A DNA stretch of 54,399 nucleotides from Deltaproteobacteria bacterium (GCA_009929215.1 SAAX01000010.1:1-54399), one strand, 5' to 3'; positions 42,552-52,772 are shown, counted from the stretch's first letter. The notes: a model not told the origin generated them from the letters alone. A program made the numbers and translations.

Positions 42552-42623
42552 CGGTCTGACTCCTTGCGCCTGTTCAGCGCAGCAATTGTGGCTGATCTTC
42601 TCATTCTGGCTGCCAGCGCAGTC

Positions 42624-44969
42624 CTAATTTGTCTGTTCTGGGTTCTTCTTTACCGCCAGAACCTCACTTGCTTCGATCATGGCCTTGCGCAAAGCGCGGG
42701 CGGCATCTGGCAAATGGCTGGCTTCGGCAACTTCTGCTGCGGTGGCTGCCGCGCGCAACTGATCAAGCCGCATGATACCTGCCGAATTTTTACAGGCGTG
42801 GGCTGTGCGGCGCAGCAGTTCTTCATCGGCATCGGCAAGAGCCGCGTCCAAAGCCGCAAGCCGCTCGTGCAGTTCACCCGCCAACACAGCCACAAGGCTC
42901 TTGAATACTTCGGCATCGTTATCCAGTGCTTCAAGCGCTGCATTGCGGTTCCACACTGCGGGTTCGCTGGTATGGCTTTGTACTGTGCTTGCATCAGTTT
43001 GAGATGACGCACTTTCTTTTTGTGGGTAGGGCAATGCGCTTTTGTCCAAATTTGAGGGTTGCTTCTTTGTCTGCCTTACGGATTCTGCATTTTTGGCAGC
43101 AAATATTTTTTCCAGCTTACAGCGCAACTGGGCAAAATTCAGGGGTTTCAAAAACACGCCGTCGGCCCCCAAGTCTTCACAGGTTTGCACAAACTCGCTG
43201 CTGGCTGTGGCTGTGTACACGATGGCCAGGGTTTCAGCCCGTGCCAGGGTTTCGCCATTACGCAGTGCTCTCAACACTTCAAGCCCGCTCAAGCCGGGAA
43301 GTCGGCTGTCGAGTATGAGCATATCCCACGGGCCCTGCCCTTGGTCGCGCAGAATTTCCAACGCACGTTCCGCGCTGGAGACAACGCAGGGTTCTGTCCC
43401 CATACTCATGAGCATTTGCTGTAAAGCATAGCCAATGGATATGGTGTCTTCTACCACCAGCACTTTCTTGCCTTGCAGGGAGATGTGGCATTGTGGCCGA
43501 ACTTCTGGTTCTGCATGGTCTGTCTGATTTTGCGGCTGCTCGCAGGGCGTTAACAACACTTCAAGAGTAAAGCATGCGCCAAATCCCGGTTTGGAAGTCA
43601 GCCGCACTTCGCCCCCCATCAACCGTGCGAGGGTGCGTGCAATGTTCAACCCCAATCCCGTGCCGGGAGTTTGGGCACTTGCACGCCCGCGCTGAAAACT
43701 TTCAAATATCCGCGCCTGTTCTTCTTCTGCCAGGCCAGGGCCAGAATCCGTCACCGAAACGGCGAAGCGCAGGTATTCGGTCGTGCTCTCGCTGATTGTG
43801 GCATAGACCTGCACCGATCCGAATTCTGTAAATTTCACCGCATTGCTGATGATATTGCCCAGAGCCTGGCGCAGGCGAAAGCTGTCGCCCACTGCGCAGG
43901 CGGGCAGAGTATTATCCATATCTAGAGTGAGTTCGATTTCCTTGCTTTCGGCTATGGGTCGGTACAGGCTCACGCAGTCTGCAAGGCACTGGCGCAGATC
44001 AAAAGGCGCTGCCCGCAAGGATGGTGTGCCCTGCTCCAGTGCTGCGTGGTCCATGATGTCGCCCACCATTTCGCGCAGGGCTTCTGCTGCTTGCGACAGA
44101 TATCCCAATGCTTTTTTGCGCTCGATTTCGGGCAGCTCTTTTTTTTGTGCCAGCTCGCTCATTCCCACAATGGCTGTGAGCGGGGTACGCATATCGTGGC
44201 TCAAATGCCCCATAAACGCGCTCTTCATACGGCTGGCTTCTTCTGCCAGCCAGCGGCGGTGGGTAAGATTAAAGGTAATGCCGCCAATGGCCAGTACGCC
44301 CGTTACAGCGAGCAAACCATACAGCAGCCGCATGTTGTGGAGCTGCTTGTCGAGGCTTTTTTGAAATGTTGTAGCATCCTGGCTCACGCTGATGCCACCC
44401 AATACTTCACCCACCTGCCTGCCCACGTGACATCGCAAACAGCTTTGCTGAGCAATAAGCACACTGAGCAGGCGCAGCCCTCCACCACCCTGCTGTGGCG
44501 GGGTAAAGACCTCGGGTGTCTCCTCGGCACAACGCACCAGGGCCGATCGCTCCCACACGTCTGCCATATTTTCTGGGCGCAACGGCGCGTTGCTTACAAC
44601 GCTTATGGTCACGCCTTCGTGCGAGCTGCGTTCTGCCAGCTGGCGGCTCATATAGGCCGGATTGACCAGCACAAGGGTGCGCCCATCGCTGGTTGTGACC
44701 GTTTGCTCTGCTTTTGGCAGCCAGGGGTTGGGCTGACCGTAGTCACTTTGCGCAACATATACGCCGCCATGTGCAGCATTCCAGTTTCTGGCGTCCATTA
44801 ATTGCTGCGCCATTGTAGAAAGTCGTGTATGCTCTAGTTCCAGGCTGTGTTCGGCGTTGGTTTGTACGGCCTGCCGATACAAAACACCTGTCAGCACCAG
44901 CCATGCAAAACTTGCTGCTAGTGCCAACCAAGGCATCTTTTTCGATTTTTTTATTGATTTTCGCAGCAT
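42624..44969 (-). CDS. Hybrid sensor histidine kinase with c-type heme motif in its periplasmic domain
   Basis: A 781-residue membrane sensor. Helix 1 (about 13-31) and helix 2 (about 214-234) enclose a periplasmic DUF3365/Tll0287-like domain with CLRCH at 177-181, a c-type heme site. Then come HisKA with H258 (SHDMRTPL), HATPase (NIISNAVKF, DSGPGLAEEE, TGLGLNIA), a receiver domain with D554 (LILDSRLPG) and an Hpt domain with H724 (HACKNSAG). This is a full phosphorelay that probably passes phosphate to the NtrC-type regulator. I chose ATG 44967-44969 with AAGGG upstream; GTG at 45047 is possible. Position next to nrfHA suggests nitrite, NO or redox sensing by the heme; that is inference. Confidence 0.93.
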   Translation of the reverse strand: MLRKSIKKSKKMPWLALAASFAWLVLTGVLYRQAVQTNAEHSLELEHTRLSTMAQQLMDARNWNAAHGGVYVAQSDYGQPNPWLPKAEQTVTTSDGRTLVLVNPAYMSRQLAERSSHEGVTISVVSNAPLRPENMADVWERSALVRCAEETPEVFTPPQQGGGGLRLLSVLIAQQSCLRCHVGRQVGEVLGGISVSQDATTFQKSLDKQLHNMRLLYGLLAVTGVLAIGGITFNLTHRRWLAEEASRMKSAFMGHLSHDMRTPLTAIVGMSELAQKKELPEIERKKALGYLSQAAEALREMVGDIMDHAALEQGTPSLRAAPFDLRQCLADCVSLYRPIAESKEIELTLDMDNTLPACAVGDSFRLRQALGNIISNAVKFTEFGSVQVYATISESTTEYLRFAVSVTDSGPGLAEEEQARIFESFQRGRASAQTPGTGLGLNIARTLARLMGGEVRLTSKPGFGACFTLEVLLTPCEQPQNQTDHAEPEVRPQCHISLQGKKVLVVEDTISIGYALQQMLMSMGTEPCVVSSAERALEILRDQGQGPWDMLILDSRLPGLSGLEVLRALRNGETLARAETLAIVYTATASSEFVQTCEDLGADGVFLKPLNFAQLRCKLEKIFAAKNAESVRQTKKQPSNLDKSALPYPQKESASSQTDASTVQSHTSEPAVWNRNAALEALDNDAEVFKSLVAVLAGELHERLAALDAALADADEELLRRTAHACKNSAGIMRLDQLRAAATAAEVAEASHLPDAARALRKAMIEASEVLAVKKNPEQTN

Positions 44970-45117
44970 TGCGCACCCTTGGGCGTTTGTTGTCATATTT
45001 TTATGAATCTGTCTTATTTTTCTGATTTTTTCTGTGACTGCAATCACTCTTTTTATGGGTCTTTTGCTTAATATACTTATTTTTTTACTTATTATTTTTT
45101 TAATTTATTTGCGCTTT

Positions 45118-45134
45118 TTGGTACGATTCTTGTT
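45118..45134 (+). promoter_or_regulatory. Sigma-54 (-24/-12) promoter of nrfHA
   Basis: TTGGTACGATTCTTGTT fits the sigma-54 consensus: the -24 GG at 45120-45121 is exactly ten bases from the -12 GT (consensus GC) at 45132-45133. It stands about 60 bases before the nrfH ATG, in an AT-rich tract that suits an enhancer-dependent promoter, and the neighbouring regulator has the sigma-54 contact motif. Confidence 0.8.
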
Positions 45135-45192
45135 TTCTTAACTGGGTTGCCGCCATTGGGGCGGCACGCAAGGAGCGAGTTAAGGAGGCTCT

Positions 45193-45660
45193 ATGGGAAC
45201 ACCCCGCAATGGACCATGGCTTAAGGTGCTGTTGGGCGGCGTTGCGGCGGGAATGGTGCTTTTGGGTGTGCTAGCGTACGCCATGACGACAACTGATCAG
45301 CGACCCTTTTGTTCCAGTTGTCACATAATGCAGGAAGCTGCTGTTACCCAAAAAATGGGAACGCACGCCAAACTTTCCTGTAACGAGTGCCATGCCCCGC
45401 ACAATCTGCTGGCAAAACTGCCGTTCAAAGCCCAGGAAGGCTTACGTGATGTTATCGGCAACATTTCAGGCCACGACATTCCACGCCCTCTGAGTATTCG
45501 GACCAAGGATGTGGTTAATGCCAACTGCATGGCCTGCCATAGTCAGACCAATGTAAACGTGGCCAGCATGGACGCCAAACCCTACTGCGTGGACTGCCAC
45601 CGGGGTATTGCCCACATGCGCATGATGCCCATAAGCACAAGGACGGTAGCCAATGACTAA
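45193..45660 (+). CDS. nrfH: Cytochrome c nitrite reductase small subunit
   Basis: A 155-residue membrane-anchored tetraheme cytochrome of the NapC/NrfH family, which takes electrons from menaquinol and passes them to NrfA. The N-terminal helix (LLGGVAAGMVLLGVLAYAM) anchors it; four CxxCH motifs are at 40-44 (CSSCH), 63-67 (CNECH), 112-116 (CMACH) and 132-136 (CVDCH). AAGGAGG lies before the ATG. It overlaps nrfA by eight bases. Confidence 0.97.
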   Translation: MGTPRNGPWLKVLLGGVAAGMVLLGVLAYAMTTTDQRPFCSSCHIMQEAAVTQKMGTHAKLSCNECHAPHNLLAKLPFKAQEGLRDVIGNISGHDIPRPLSIRTKDVVNANCMACHSQTNVNVASMDAKPYCVDCHRGIAHMRMMPISTRTVAND

Positions 45661-47236
45661 GAGCAACATACACAAGGCCCTTGGAGCGGCGGCCCTGCTT
45701 GGCATGGTTTTGCTTACGGGCTGTCAGGATGTTTCCACAGACCTCAAACCTCCCAAGTACAAAACCTCCATCCCTGAAAATGCCACCCGCATTTCTTCGT
45801 TTAAAACGGAGTTTCCCCAGCAGTACGCCTCGTACATGAAGAACAACGAAACTTCTGTTATGACGGAGTACAAGGGATCCATCCCCTACAACAAAAACGA
45901 CAACGTCAACCCGTTGCCCAAGGGATTCAAGCACGCCCAGCCCTACCTCAAAAATCTGTGGCTGGGTTATCCCTTTATGTACGAGTATAATGAAGCCCGT
46001 GGCCATACCTATGCCATTGAAGACTTTGTCAACATTGACCGCATCAACCGCTTTGCCGCTGACGGCAAGGGCGGCCTGCCCGCCACCTGCTGGAACTGCA
46101 AAACCCCCAAGATGATGGAATGGGTTAAGCAGTACGGCGATGCCTTCTGGTCCAAGGATGTCAACGAATTCCGTGGCAAGGACAAGATCGACGGCAAGGA
46201 CGAAACCATCGGTTGCGCCAACTGCCATGATCCTGTGACCATGGAACTGCGCCCTTACTCCGAGCCGCTCAAAGACTGGTTGAAGCGTAGCGGGCAAGAC
46301 TGGGCCAAGCTTTCGCGCAATCAGAAGCGCAGCCTCGTGTGCGCCCAGTGCCATGTTGAATACTACTTTACCCACAAGGACAACGGCCCCGCCGCCAAAC
46401 CCGTGTTTCCCTGGGACAACGGCTTTAACCCCGAAGACATCTATCAGTACTACAAGGGCCACGGCCCCAAGGGTGCTGACGGCAAACCCGGGCCTTTCTC
46501 TGACTGGACGCACGCCGCCTCAAAGGTTGGCATGATCAAGATTCAGCATCCTGAATTTGAAACGTTTCAGGATGGCCCCCACGGCGCAGCTGGCGTGGCC
46601 TGCGCCGACTGCCACATGCCTTATATGCGTGATGGCGGCAAAAAGGTTTCCAGCCACTGGATGACCTCGCCCCTCAAGGATCCAGACCTGCGCGCCTGCC
46701 GCCAGTGCCATACGGACAAAACTGCCGACTACCTGCGCAGCCGTGTGGAATACACCCAGAAAAAGTCCTTTGACCAACTGCTTAAAGCGCAGGAAATATC
46801 GGTCAAGGCACATGAAGCTGTTCGCCTTGCCAATGGCTACGAAGGCAAGCGTTCGCCTGAATACGACGCACTTATGGCAGAGGCCCGCGAAATGGTTCGC
46901 AAGGGCCAGCTGTTCTGGGATTACGTTTCTGCTGAAAACAGCGTTGGTTTCCACAACCCTGCCAAGACGCTTGATACGCTCATGACCTCTATGGAATGCA
47001 GCCAGAAGGCCGTTGACCTTGCCACCAAGGCCACGGAATTTGGCATTGCGGAACAACTTTCCAAGAACATCAAGGAAACGGTTCCTCCGATCCTTGAAAT
47101 GAGCCGAAAGTTGCAGCAAGACCCCGAGTTCTTGAAAAAGAACCCCTGGACCAAGCTGCTGCCCACTCTGCCCAAGGCTGAGCAGGTCTGGGACGGCCAG
47201 ACCCGCGTAACCTCCGAGGCCAAGCCCGCTCAGTAA
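45653..47236 (+). CDS. nrfA: Cytochrome c nitrite reductase catalytic subunit (ammonia-forming)
   Basis: A 527-residue pentaheme enzyme that reduces nitrite to ammonium with six electrons in the periplasm. The catalytic heme has the special lysine ligand CWNCK at residue 146; the other hemes are CANCH (188), CAQCH (230), CADCH (317) and CRQCH (349). The N-terminus has a lipobox (LLTGC, C24), so it is probably a lipoprotein on the outer face of the membrane, near its NrfH partner. For a sulfate reducer it serves in nitrite defence and can support growth. Confidence 0.98.
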   Translation: MTKSNIHKALGAAALLGMVLLTGCQDVSTDLKPPKYKTSIPENATRISSFKTEFPQQYASYMKNNETSVMTEYKGSIPYNKNDNVNPLPKGFKHAQPYLKNLWLGYPFMYEYNEARGHTYAIEDFVNIDRINRFAADGKGGLPATCWNCKTPKMMEWVKQYGDAFWSKDVNEFRGKDKIDGKDETIGCANCHDPVTMELRPYSEPLKDWLKRSGQDWAKLSRNQKRSLVCAQCHVEYYFTHKDNGPAAKPVFPWDNGFNPEDIYQYYKGHGPKGADGKPGPFSDWTHAASKVGMIKIQHPEFETFQDGPHGAAGVACADCHMPYMRDGGKKVSSHWMTSPLKDPDLRACRQCHTDKTADYLRSRVEYTQKKSFDQLLKAQEISVKAHEAVRLANGYEGKRSPEYDALMAEAREMVRKGQLFWDYVSAENSVGFHNPAKTLDTLMTSMECSQKAVDLATKATEFGIAEQLSKNIKETVPPILEMSRKLQQDPEFLKKNPWTKLLPTLPKAEQVWDGQTRVTSEAKPAQ

Positions 47237-47249
47237 CTGCAATCTAAGT

Positions 47250-47274
47250 AAGGCCCTTGCCCGGCAGGGGCCTT
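47250..47274. terminator. GC-rich hairpin after nrfA
   Basis: AAGGCCC and GGGCCTT form a 7-base stem, and the inner bases can add a few pairs. There is no T-run, so termination here is uncertain. The remaining 220 bases to the next gene show no further feature. Confidence 0.4.
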
Positions 47275-47493
47275 ACACACAGCTTTGTATTTCAAAGGCT
47301 CTGCGCAAGTGGGGCCTTTGTTGTTGTGCCAATCACTGTGCGTTGCAGCTGAAATTTTATAAAAGTCGCCCTGAGCTTGGGTGTTTTGCCCCAAGACCCA
47401 CAAAAGGCACGCAATTTGCTTTACTCTATGCATCACCTTGAGTGTTATGTTTTTGACAGTGCAGGTTTTCCTGCAAAATCGGCAGGTTGCAGC

Positions 47494-47997
47494 ATGGAAG
47501 CAGCAATGCACACCCACACTTGGCGCGTATGGCGCAACATGGCCTTGCTACTGGTTTGCGCCGTTCTTCTGACAGCATGCGGCGCTTTCAGATCCGCGCC
47601 AGATACTGGCCCTGCGCCCGAATCAGCGCGCAAGGCAGTTAAAACAGCATACACCCAGATGGGCAAAAAATATCGCTCTGGCGGGGCTTCTCCGCAAAAG
47701 GGCTTTGACTGCTCAGGGCTTATTTGGTGGGCATACCGCGTAAACGGCGTTAAGGTTCCGCGCATTACCACTGATCAGGCACATGCCGGGCAGCAGGTTC
47801 CACTTTCTGCTGTACGTCAGGGTGATATACTTGTATTTCGCACGGGTTCAGGCCCGCGTGGTTTGCACACCGGCATTTATACCGGGGGTAACGCGTTTAT
47901 CCACAGCCCACGACAGGGCGAAAAAGTGCGCGTGGAAAGCCTGGAGGTTCCGTACTGGCGCAACAAGCTTATTACAGTGCGCAGGGTTGTTTACTGA
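47494..47997 (+). CDS. NlpC/P60 family lipoprotein, peptidoglycan endopeptidase
   Basis: A 167-residue lipoprotein. After a positively charged start, a hydrophobic stretch ends in the lipobox LLTACG. The NlpC/P60 domain has the catalytic Cys in KGFDCSGLIWWAYR and the His in RGLHTGIYTGG, with a further polar residue region HSPRQGEKV. It cuts stem peptides of murein and resembles Spr/MepS in size. ATG 47494 and ATG 47506 are both possible starts; both give a lipoprotein signal. Confidence 0.9.
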   Translation: MEAAMHTHTWRVWRNMALLLVCAVLLTACGAFRSAPDTGPAPESARKAVKTAYTQMGKKYRSGGASPQKGFDCSGLIWWAYRVNGVKVPRITTDQAHAGQQVPLSAVRQGDILVFRTGSGPRGLHTGIYTGGNAFIHSPRQGEKVRVESLEVPYWRNKLITVRRVVY

Positions 47998-48240
47998 TTA
48001 CAGCAGCGCCACTGCGCAATGCGCAACGCTAATTTGCGGCGGTATAGGCATGGTCTGTACCGCCTTTTCTGTTTGCTTACTTGCTATTAAATTTTGTTTG
48101 GAGTATTTCAAAAAGAATTACATCGGAATCACTTTGTTGCTGATTTCCGCTTCTGCCCACTCCCCTCATTTTATTCAATTTGCTGGGTTGCGCCCCGCCA
48201 ATCTTCTTGTTGGCGCACCTCTTCCGGCATGGGAGGAAAC

Positions 48241-48813
48241 ATGGCACGCAAGGCTGCTATAACTGAAAGCCTGTTAAGTATTGCGGATATTTCGCGCCAT
48301 TTTTCCTTGCCTGAATCAACCACTCGCTATTACTGCAAGCGCTTTGCGCAGTTTATTCCCAGTGTGGGCGATGGCCGCAGAAGGCGCTATAGACGCGAAA
48401 CCCTCGATGTTATTTCCGCAATACTTGAGCAGATGCAAAAATCTCGCACGGCTGCGGCTGTAGAGGACGCGTTGATCGCGCGCTTTCCCCGCAACGCCGT
48501 GGCGGTTGCAGATGCCTCGCACGGCCACGAGGTTGCCGACCTTGCGGTTGCCAACGAATATTTTCCGTCTGCCGCATTACAGATTTTGGAACGCCAAACC
48601 AGTGCCATCGAAGGCATTGCCCATTTGCTGCAACTGGTGGTGCAACGACTGCCAGCACCCGGCAATGCCCCAGCGCCCGAGGTGAGCGAATTACGCCAGG
48701 AGGTTGCCAACTTGCGCACCCTGCTTGATGCCTCTGAAAAAACGCAACAGGCCGACCTTGATCAGTTGCGGAGCTGGATGACAAAGGTTATCCGCAATCG
48801 CGGTAATTCCTGA
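48241..48813 (+). CDS. MerR-like regulator with C-terminal coiled coil
   Basis: A 190-residue protein. The N-terminal 75 residues form a MerR-type helix-turn-helix (LLSIADISRHFSLPESTTRYYCKRFAQFIP, then GRRRRYRRETLDVI). The C-terminus (EVSELRQEVANLRTLLDASEKTQQADLDQL) has a heptad pattern and likely dimerises. No ligand cysteines are present. GGGAGGAAAC right before ATG 48241 fixes the start. The target is unknown; it is followed by a strong terminator, so it is expressed alone. Confidence 0.82.
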   Translation: MARKAAITESLLSIADISRHFSLPESTTRYYCKRFAQFIPSVGDGRRRRYRRETLDVISAILEQMQKSRTAAAVEDALIARFPRNAVAVADASHGHEVADLAVANEYFPSAALQILERQTSAIEGIAHLLQLVVQRLPAPGNAPAPEVSELRQEVANLRTLLDASEKTQQADLDQLRSWMTKVIRNRGNS

Positions 48814-48830
48814 CAGTAAGCCAATTTTGC

Positions 48831-48867
48831 AAAAAGAGCAGGCCATTGTGTGGCCTGCTCTTTTTTT
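48831..48867 (+). terminator. Strong intrinsic terminator after the MerR-like gene
   Basis: AGAGCAGGCCA (48835-48845) and TGGCCTGCTCT (48851-48861) form a perfect stem around TTGTG, with A's before and a run of T's to 48867 after. Confidence 0.93.
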
Positions 48868-49212
48868 GCGCTCAGTTGCGCTCTGCTGCGTTTTATTTGG
48901 CTACTTATCCAACCCCCAGCAACGCTGATTTGTGCCGCAGCACAGCCTTAGGGCTTTGTGTTTGCCGTGCTGCGCTGTTGCTGCGGCATGGCATCAGGCA
49001 TTCGAGTTATAAGGGCCAGGGGCCTGGCACTTCCTGCCAGCCGCAATGCCGTTGGCGTTTGTCTACATTCAGCAACGCACTTCTGTTCTCATGATTTTGC
49101 TTGCACTCTTGTTTTGGCTAGTAGCACTTCAGACGGGGCCTTCTTGATTGGCCTGTATCTTGCCAACGCCAGACAGCGCCTCAAAAGCGCTGAGGGCCCT
49201 GCGCGCTGCGCC
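48868..49212. other. Intergenic stretch without visible features
   Basis: These 345 bases separate the MerR terminator and the 3' end of the reverse-strand acetyltransferase gene. Open frames cross it but lack ribosome sites and protein-like composition. No repeat or RNA gene was found; the acetyltransferase terminator was not located. Confidence 0.4.
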
Positions 49213-49662
49213 CTATATTTTCTCCAGCCACACCAGGGGCACACCCGTTGCGGTTGTGCTTTTTTTGAATGGTCTGAAACCAAACCTTTCGTACAACCGC
49301 AAGTTGCGCTCGCTCTTTGTGCTGGTAAAAAGCACAAGACGGTTTGACTCGGCCCTGCCAATCATGGCTTCAAGCAGGGCTGAACCACAGCCCCTGCCCT
49401 GCCACTGCGGCAGCACTGCCAGCCTGCCGATATAAAAACCGTCCGGAGCCACGTGGCCCCGAACGGTTCCTACAATTATTCCATCCTCATTCACAGCCTT
49501 GAGCATGATGCCCTTGCGCCAGTCATCGGCCAGTTCATCAAGTGTTTGCGTGAGGGGCGGAATATTCCAGTCGTTTACCAGTTGCGCCTCGGCTTCAAAG
49601 GCAGCCTTTTGCAAAGCCAGAATCTCTGGCAGATCTTGTTGGCGCGCTGGCTGTATGATCAT
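49213..49662 (-). CDS. GNAT-family N-acetyltransferase
   Basis: A 149-residue acetyltransferase of unknown substrate. It starts MIIQPARQQDLPEILALQKAAF and has the acetyl-CoA loop in GFYIGRLAVLPQWQGRGCGSALLEAMI (motif A, Q-x-x-G-x-G/C), then NLRLYERFGF. It lies two bases downstream of the DsbA-like gene on the reverse strand, so the two are likely co-expressed. Confidence 0.92.
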   Translation of the reverse strand: MIIQPARQQDLPEILALQKAAFEAEAQLVNDWNIPPLTQTLDELADDWRKGIMLKAVNEDGIIVGTVRGHVAPDGFYIGRLAVLPQWQGRGCGSALLEAMIGRAESNRLVLFTSTKSERNLRLYERFGFRPFKKSTTATGVPLVWLEKI

Positions 49663-49664
49663 GG

Positions 49665-50477
49665 CTACTTGCTGTTTTTCAGCGCCATATCAACAGCGCT
49701 TTTGAACAGGTCGAGCGGCAGTGCTCCGCGCACCACAAGATTGTTTACAAGAAAATACGGTGTGCCCTCGATGCCCAGCTTTTGCGCATCCTGCTGGTCT
49801 TCAGCTATGATGTCCGTAACCTTCTTGCTGTGTACATCCTTGGCAAGGCGCTTCATGTCCACGCTAAGGCCTTCTGCGGTCTTTTTCAAAAAGGGCTCAC
49901 CATCGGCAATCAGCTTGTCGCGGTCGGCAAACAGGGCTTTGTAGAACTGCCAGGCTTTCTCTTCGCTTTGCTGCGATATGGCCACAAAGTAGGCCGAGGC
50001 AATATTGGCCGGGCCTTTTTCGTCCAGCGGCATATTTTTGAAAACAAGGCTCACGTCCTTGCCGTATTCCTGCAATATAGCGTCTACGGTCTTGGAAGCC
50101 TGCTGGCAAAAGTGGCAGGTAAAATCAGAAAAAGCCACAATGCGCACCTTGGCCTTGTGCGAACCCATTACCGGGCGGCCTTCGGTTTTAACCGACTTGC
50201 TCACCTTCATGTCTGCCGCCCACTGGGCTTCAAGGCTGTGCAGACGGCGCAGGTTTGAGCCTTGCTGCGCTATATCGAGCACAGATTCGCTTTGTCTGCG
50301 CAAAACGTCCATCACAAGGTCAGGGCGCTCACGAAACAGTTTTTCAAGAAACTTGGGCAGATTTTCCTCGGTAATTTCTACCGCATTTGCCACAGCGCAC
50401 GGCACACCCGGCACAACCCCAGCCAGCATGCTGGAGGCCAGAATCATGGCCGCAGCAATCTTTTTGCCACTGTTCAT
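49665..50477 (-). CDS. DsbA-family periplasmic thiol-disulfide oxidoreductase
   Basis: A 270-residue exported protein with a signal peptide (MNSGKKIAAAMILASSMLAG, cleavage near AVANA). A helical segment of about 60 residues precedes the thioredoxin-fold domain, with the active site FSDFTCHFCQQASKT and the cis-proline in GIEGTPYFLVN. This arrangement resembles the DSBA-like proteins (BdbD/ScsC-type) that oxidise or isomerise periplasmic proteins. AAGGAA lies before ATG 50475-50477. Confidence 0.9.
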   Translation of the reverse strand: MNSGKKIAAAMILASSMLAGVVPGVPCAVANAVEITEENLPKFLEKLFRERPDLVMDVLRRQSESVLDIAQQGSNLRRLHSLEAQWAADMKVSKSVKTEGRPVMGSHKAKVRIVAFSDFTCHFCQQASKTVDAILQEYGKDVSLVFKNMPLDEKGPANIASAYFVAISQQSEEKAWQFYKALFADRDKLIADGEPFLKKTAEGLSVDMKRLAKDVHSKKVTDIIAEDQQDAQKLGIEGTPYFLVNNLVVRGALPLDLFKSAVDMALKNSK

Positions 50478-50504
50478 CGTATTTTTCCTTGTTCGCATAA
50501 TTCG

Positions 50505-50894
50505 CTAGCCCTGCCCCGCCTCAAGGCGAACCTGGGTAACGGCGTCTTCAATTTTAAAAAGCAGCTCGTCAATGTCAACAGGCTTCATAAGGTAGCCAAA
50601 GGCCCCCTCGCTCATGGCCTGTACGGCAAGCTGCATATCAGCATGGCCAGAAAGCAGAATTATCTGGGTCTTGGGCCAGCGTGCGTGGATGATCTGCAAG
50701 GCAGACATGCCGTCCATGACTGGCATTTTTACATCCATAATTATAACCCCGAAGGCAAACTGAGCCATGGCGTCTACAGCTTCCTGCCCGTTTGCGGCAG
50801 CCTGACACTCATAGCCTCTGCGCCCAAGGCGTTTGGACAGTATCCGCGTCACGTCTGGCTCGTCGTCAACCAGCAAAATTTTTATTTTTTCCAT
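50505..50894 (-). CDS. Single-domain response regulator
   Basis: A 129-residue receiver-only protein: acidic pocket LLVDDEPD, phospho-acceptor D54 in IIMDVKMPVMDG, and K in GYLMKPVD. With no output domain, it acts by binding partner proteins, as CheY or phosphorelay intermediates do. TGGAG lies before ATG 50892-50894. It is 27 bases upstream of the DsbA-like gene on the same strand and divergent from parA. Its kinase is not in the immediate neighbourhood. Confidence 0.92.
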   Translation of the reverse strand: MEKIKILLVDDEPDVTRILSKRLGRRGYECQAAANGQEAVDAMAQFAFGVIIMDVKMPVMDGMSALQIIHARWPKTQIILLSGHADMQLAVQAMSEGAFGYLMKPVDIDELLFKIEDAVTQVRLEAGQG

Positions 50895-51991
<1,097 letters not shown>

Positions 51992-52003
51992 CCTGTCTAA
52001 GAC

Positions 52004-52408
52004 TTATTCCTTGGGTGTGGTGTGTTCTACCGCCATGTGCTTATGAAAATGCTTTTGCCTGATGGTTGTTCCGCAGGCACGGCAATAAAAAACAAGCAGC
52101 CCGCCAATGTTGGCATTGGTCAGCACAAAGGGCTGGGCCGGGTCATTGCGCCAATCTGCGGTGGTTGCAGAACAGTGGGGGCAGGTAACAGAGGGGCTGT
52201 AGGGATACTTGAAATCCCAAAACTGCATAAGCTCGTCAAAGCTGGCCAGAGGGCCAGCGGTCTGGGTTATCTCTTTGGGGCCAGCCTCAAGCTCAAGCAG
52301 CTTGCGAACCTTGGGTTCCATTTTTTCCCACAGAGCCCAGGGAATGATCACAGAGGCAATATTGCCCTTGGCGTCGGTAACATACTGAAGCAACGGATTA
52401 TCGAGCAT
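52004..52408 (-). CDS. Small zinc-ribbon-type hypothetical protein between parA and parB
   Basis: A 134-residue protein starting at ATG 52406-52408 (AAGGAT upstream). The N-terminal half (DNPLLQYVTDAKGNIASVIIPWALWEKM) reads as a small domain like those guiding antitoxin-type proteins, but this is weak. The C-terminal half has two CxxC pairs, CPHC and CRAC about 40 residues apart, and then HFHKH, which suggests a zinc ribbon. It runs against parA and parB. The function is unknown. Confidence 0.72.
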   Translation of the reverse strand: MLDNPLLQYVTDAKGNIASVIIPWALWEKMEPKVRKLLELEAGPKEITQTAGPLASFDELMQFWDFKYPYSPSVTCPHCSATTADWRNDPAQPFVLTNANIGGLLVFYCRACGTTIRQKHFHKHMAVEHTTPKE

Positions 52409-52772
52409 AACGATCCTTAAAGTGATAACAGGTAAACCAAAGCCTGGCTTTGGGGCAGCTACAAATAAGCATTGCGAACGCGTTACATATTCAGGCAATG
52501 ACAAAGGCGCAAAACCTCTACCCTGCTTTGCCAACAATAACGCATAGCGTGCCGCGCCCCAAGGGGAAATGTCAAGAACACAAAACAAGCAAACCCACCG
52601 TGTTAGTGTCACAAGCCAAGGCACATGGCCAAGGCGGCAGAACACGCATGCGTGCAACAATGTAGAGCGAAAAATCGCAACACAATTGTGCGCCGGCAAC
52701 AGCAGGGCAGCAAATAATGTGGTGCATCAAAACACATGGGCAACCATGCGCAGCATAGAGTAAGGAGAAACC
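52409..52772. other. Intergenic region before parB
   Basis: A 364-base region between the divergent zinc-ribbon gene and parB. No gene is supported; a reverse-strand frame crosses it without a ribosome site, and its composition is not protein-like. AAGGAG at 52762-52767 is the parB ribosome site. parB must have its own promoter here, since the preceding gene runs the other way. Confidence 0.45.

Noticed and set aside
47377..47493. Extending the NlpC/P60 gene to the upstream in-frame start
   Set aside because: The extra 39 residues would place a long tail before the lipoprotein signal, and no ribosome site precedes that start.
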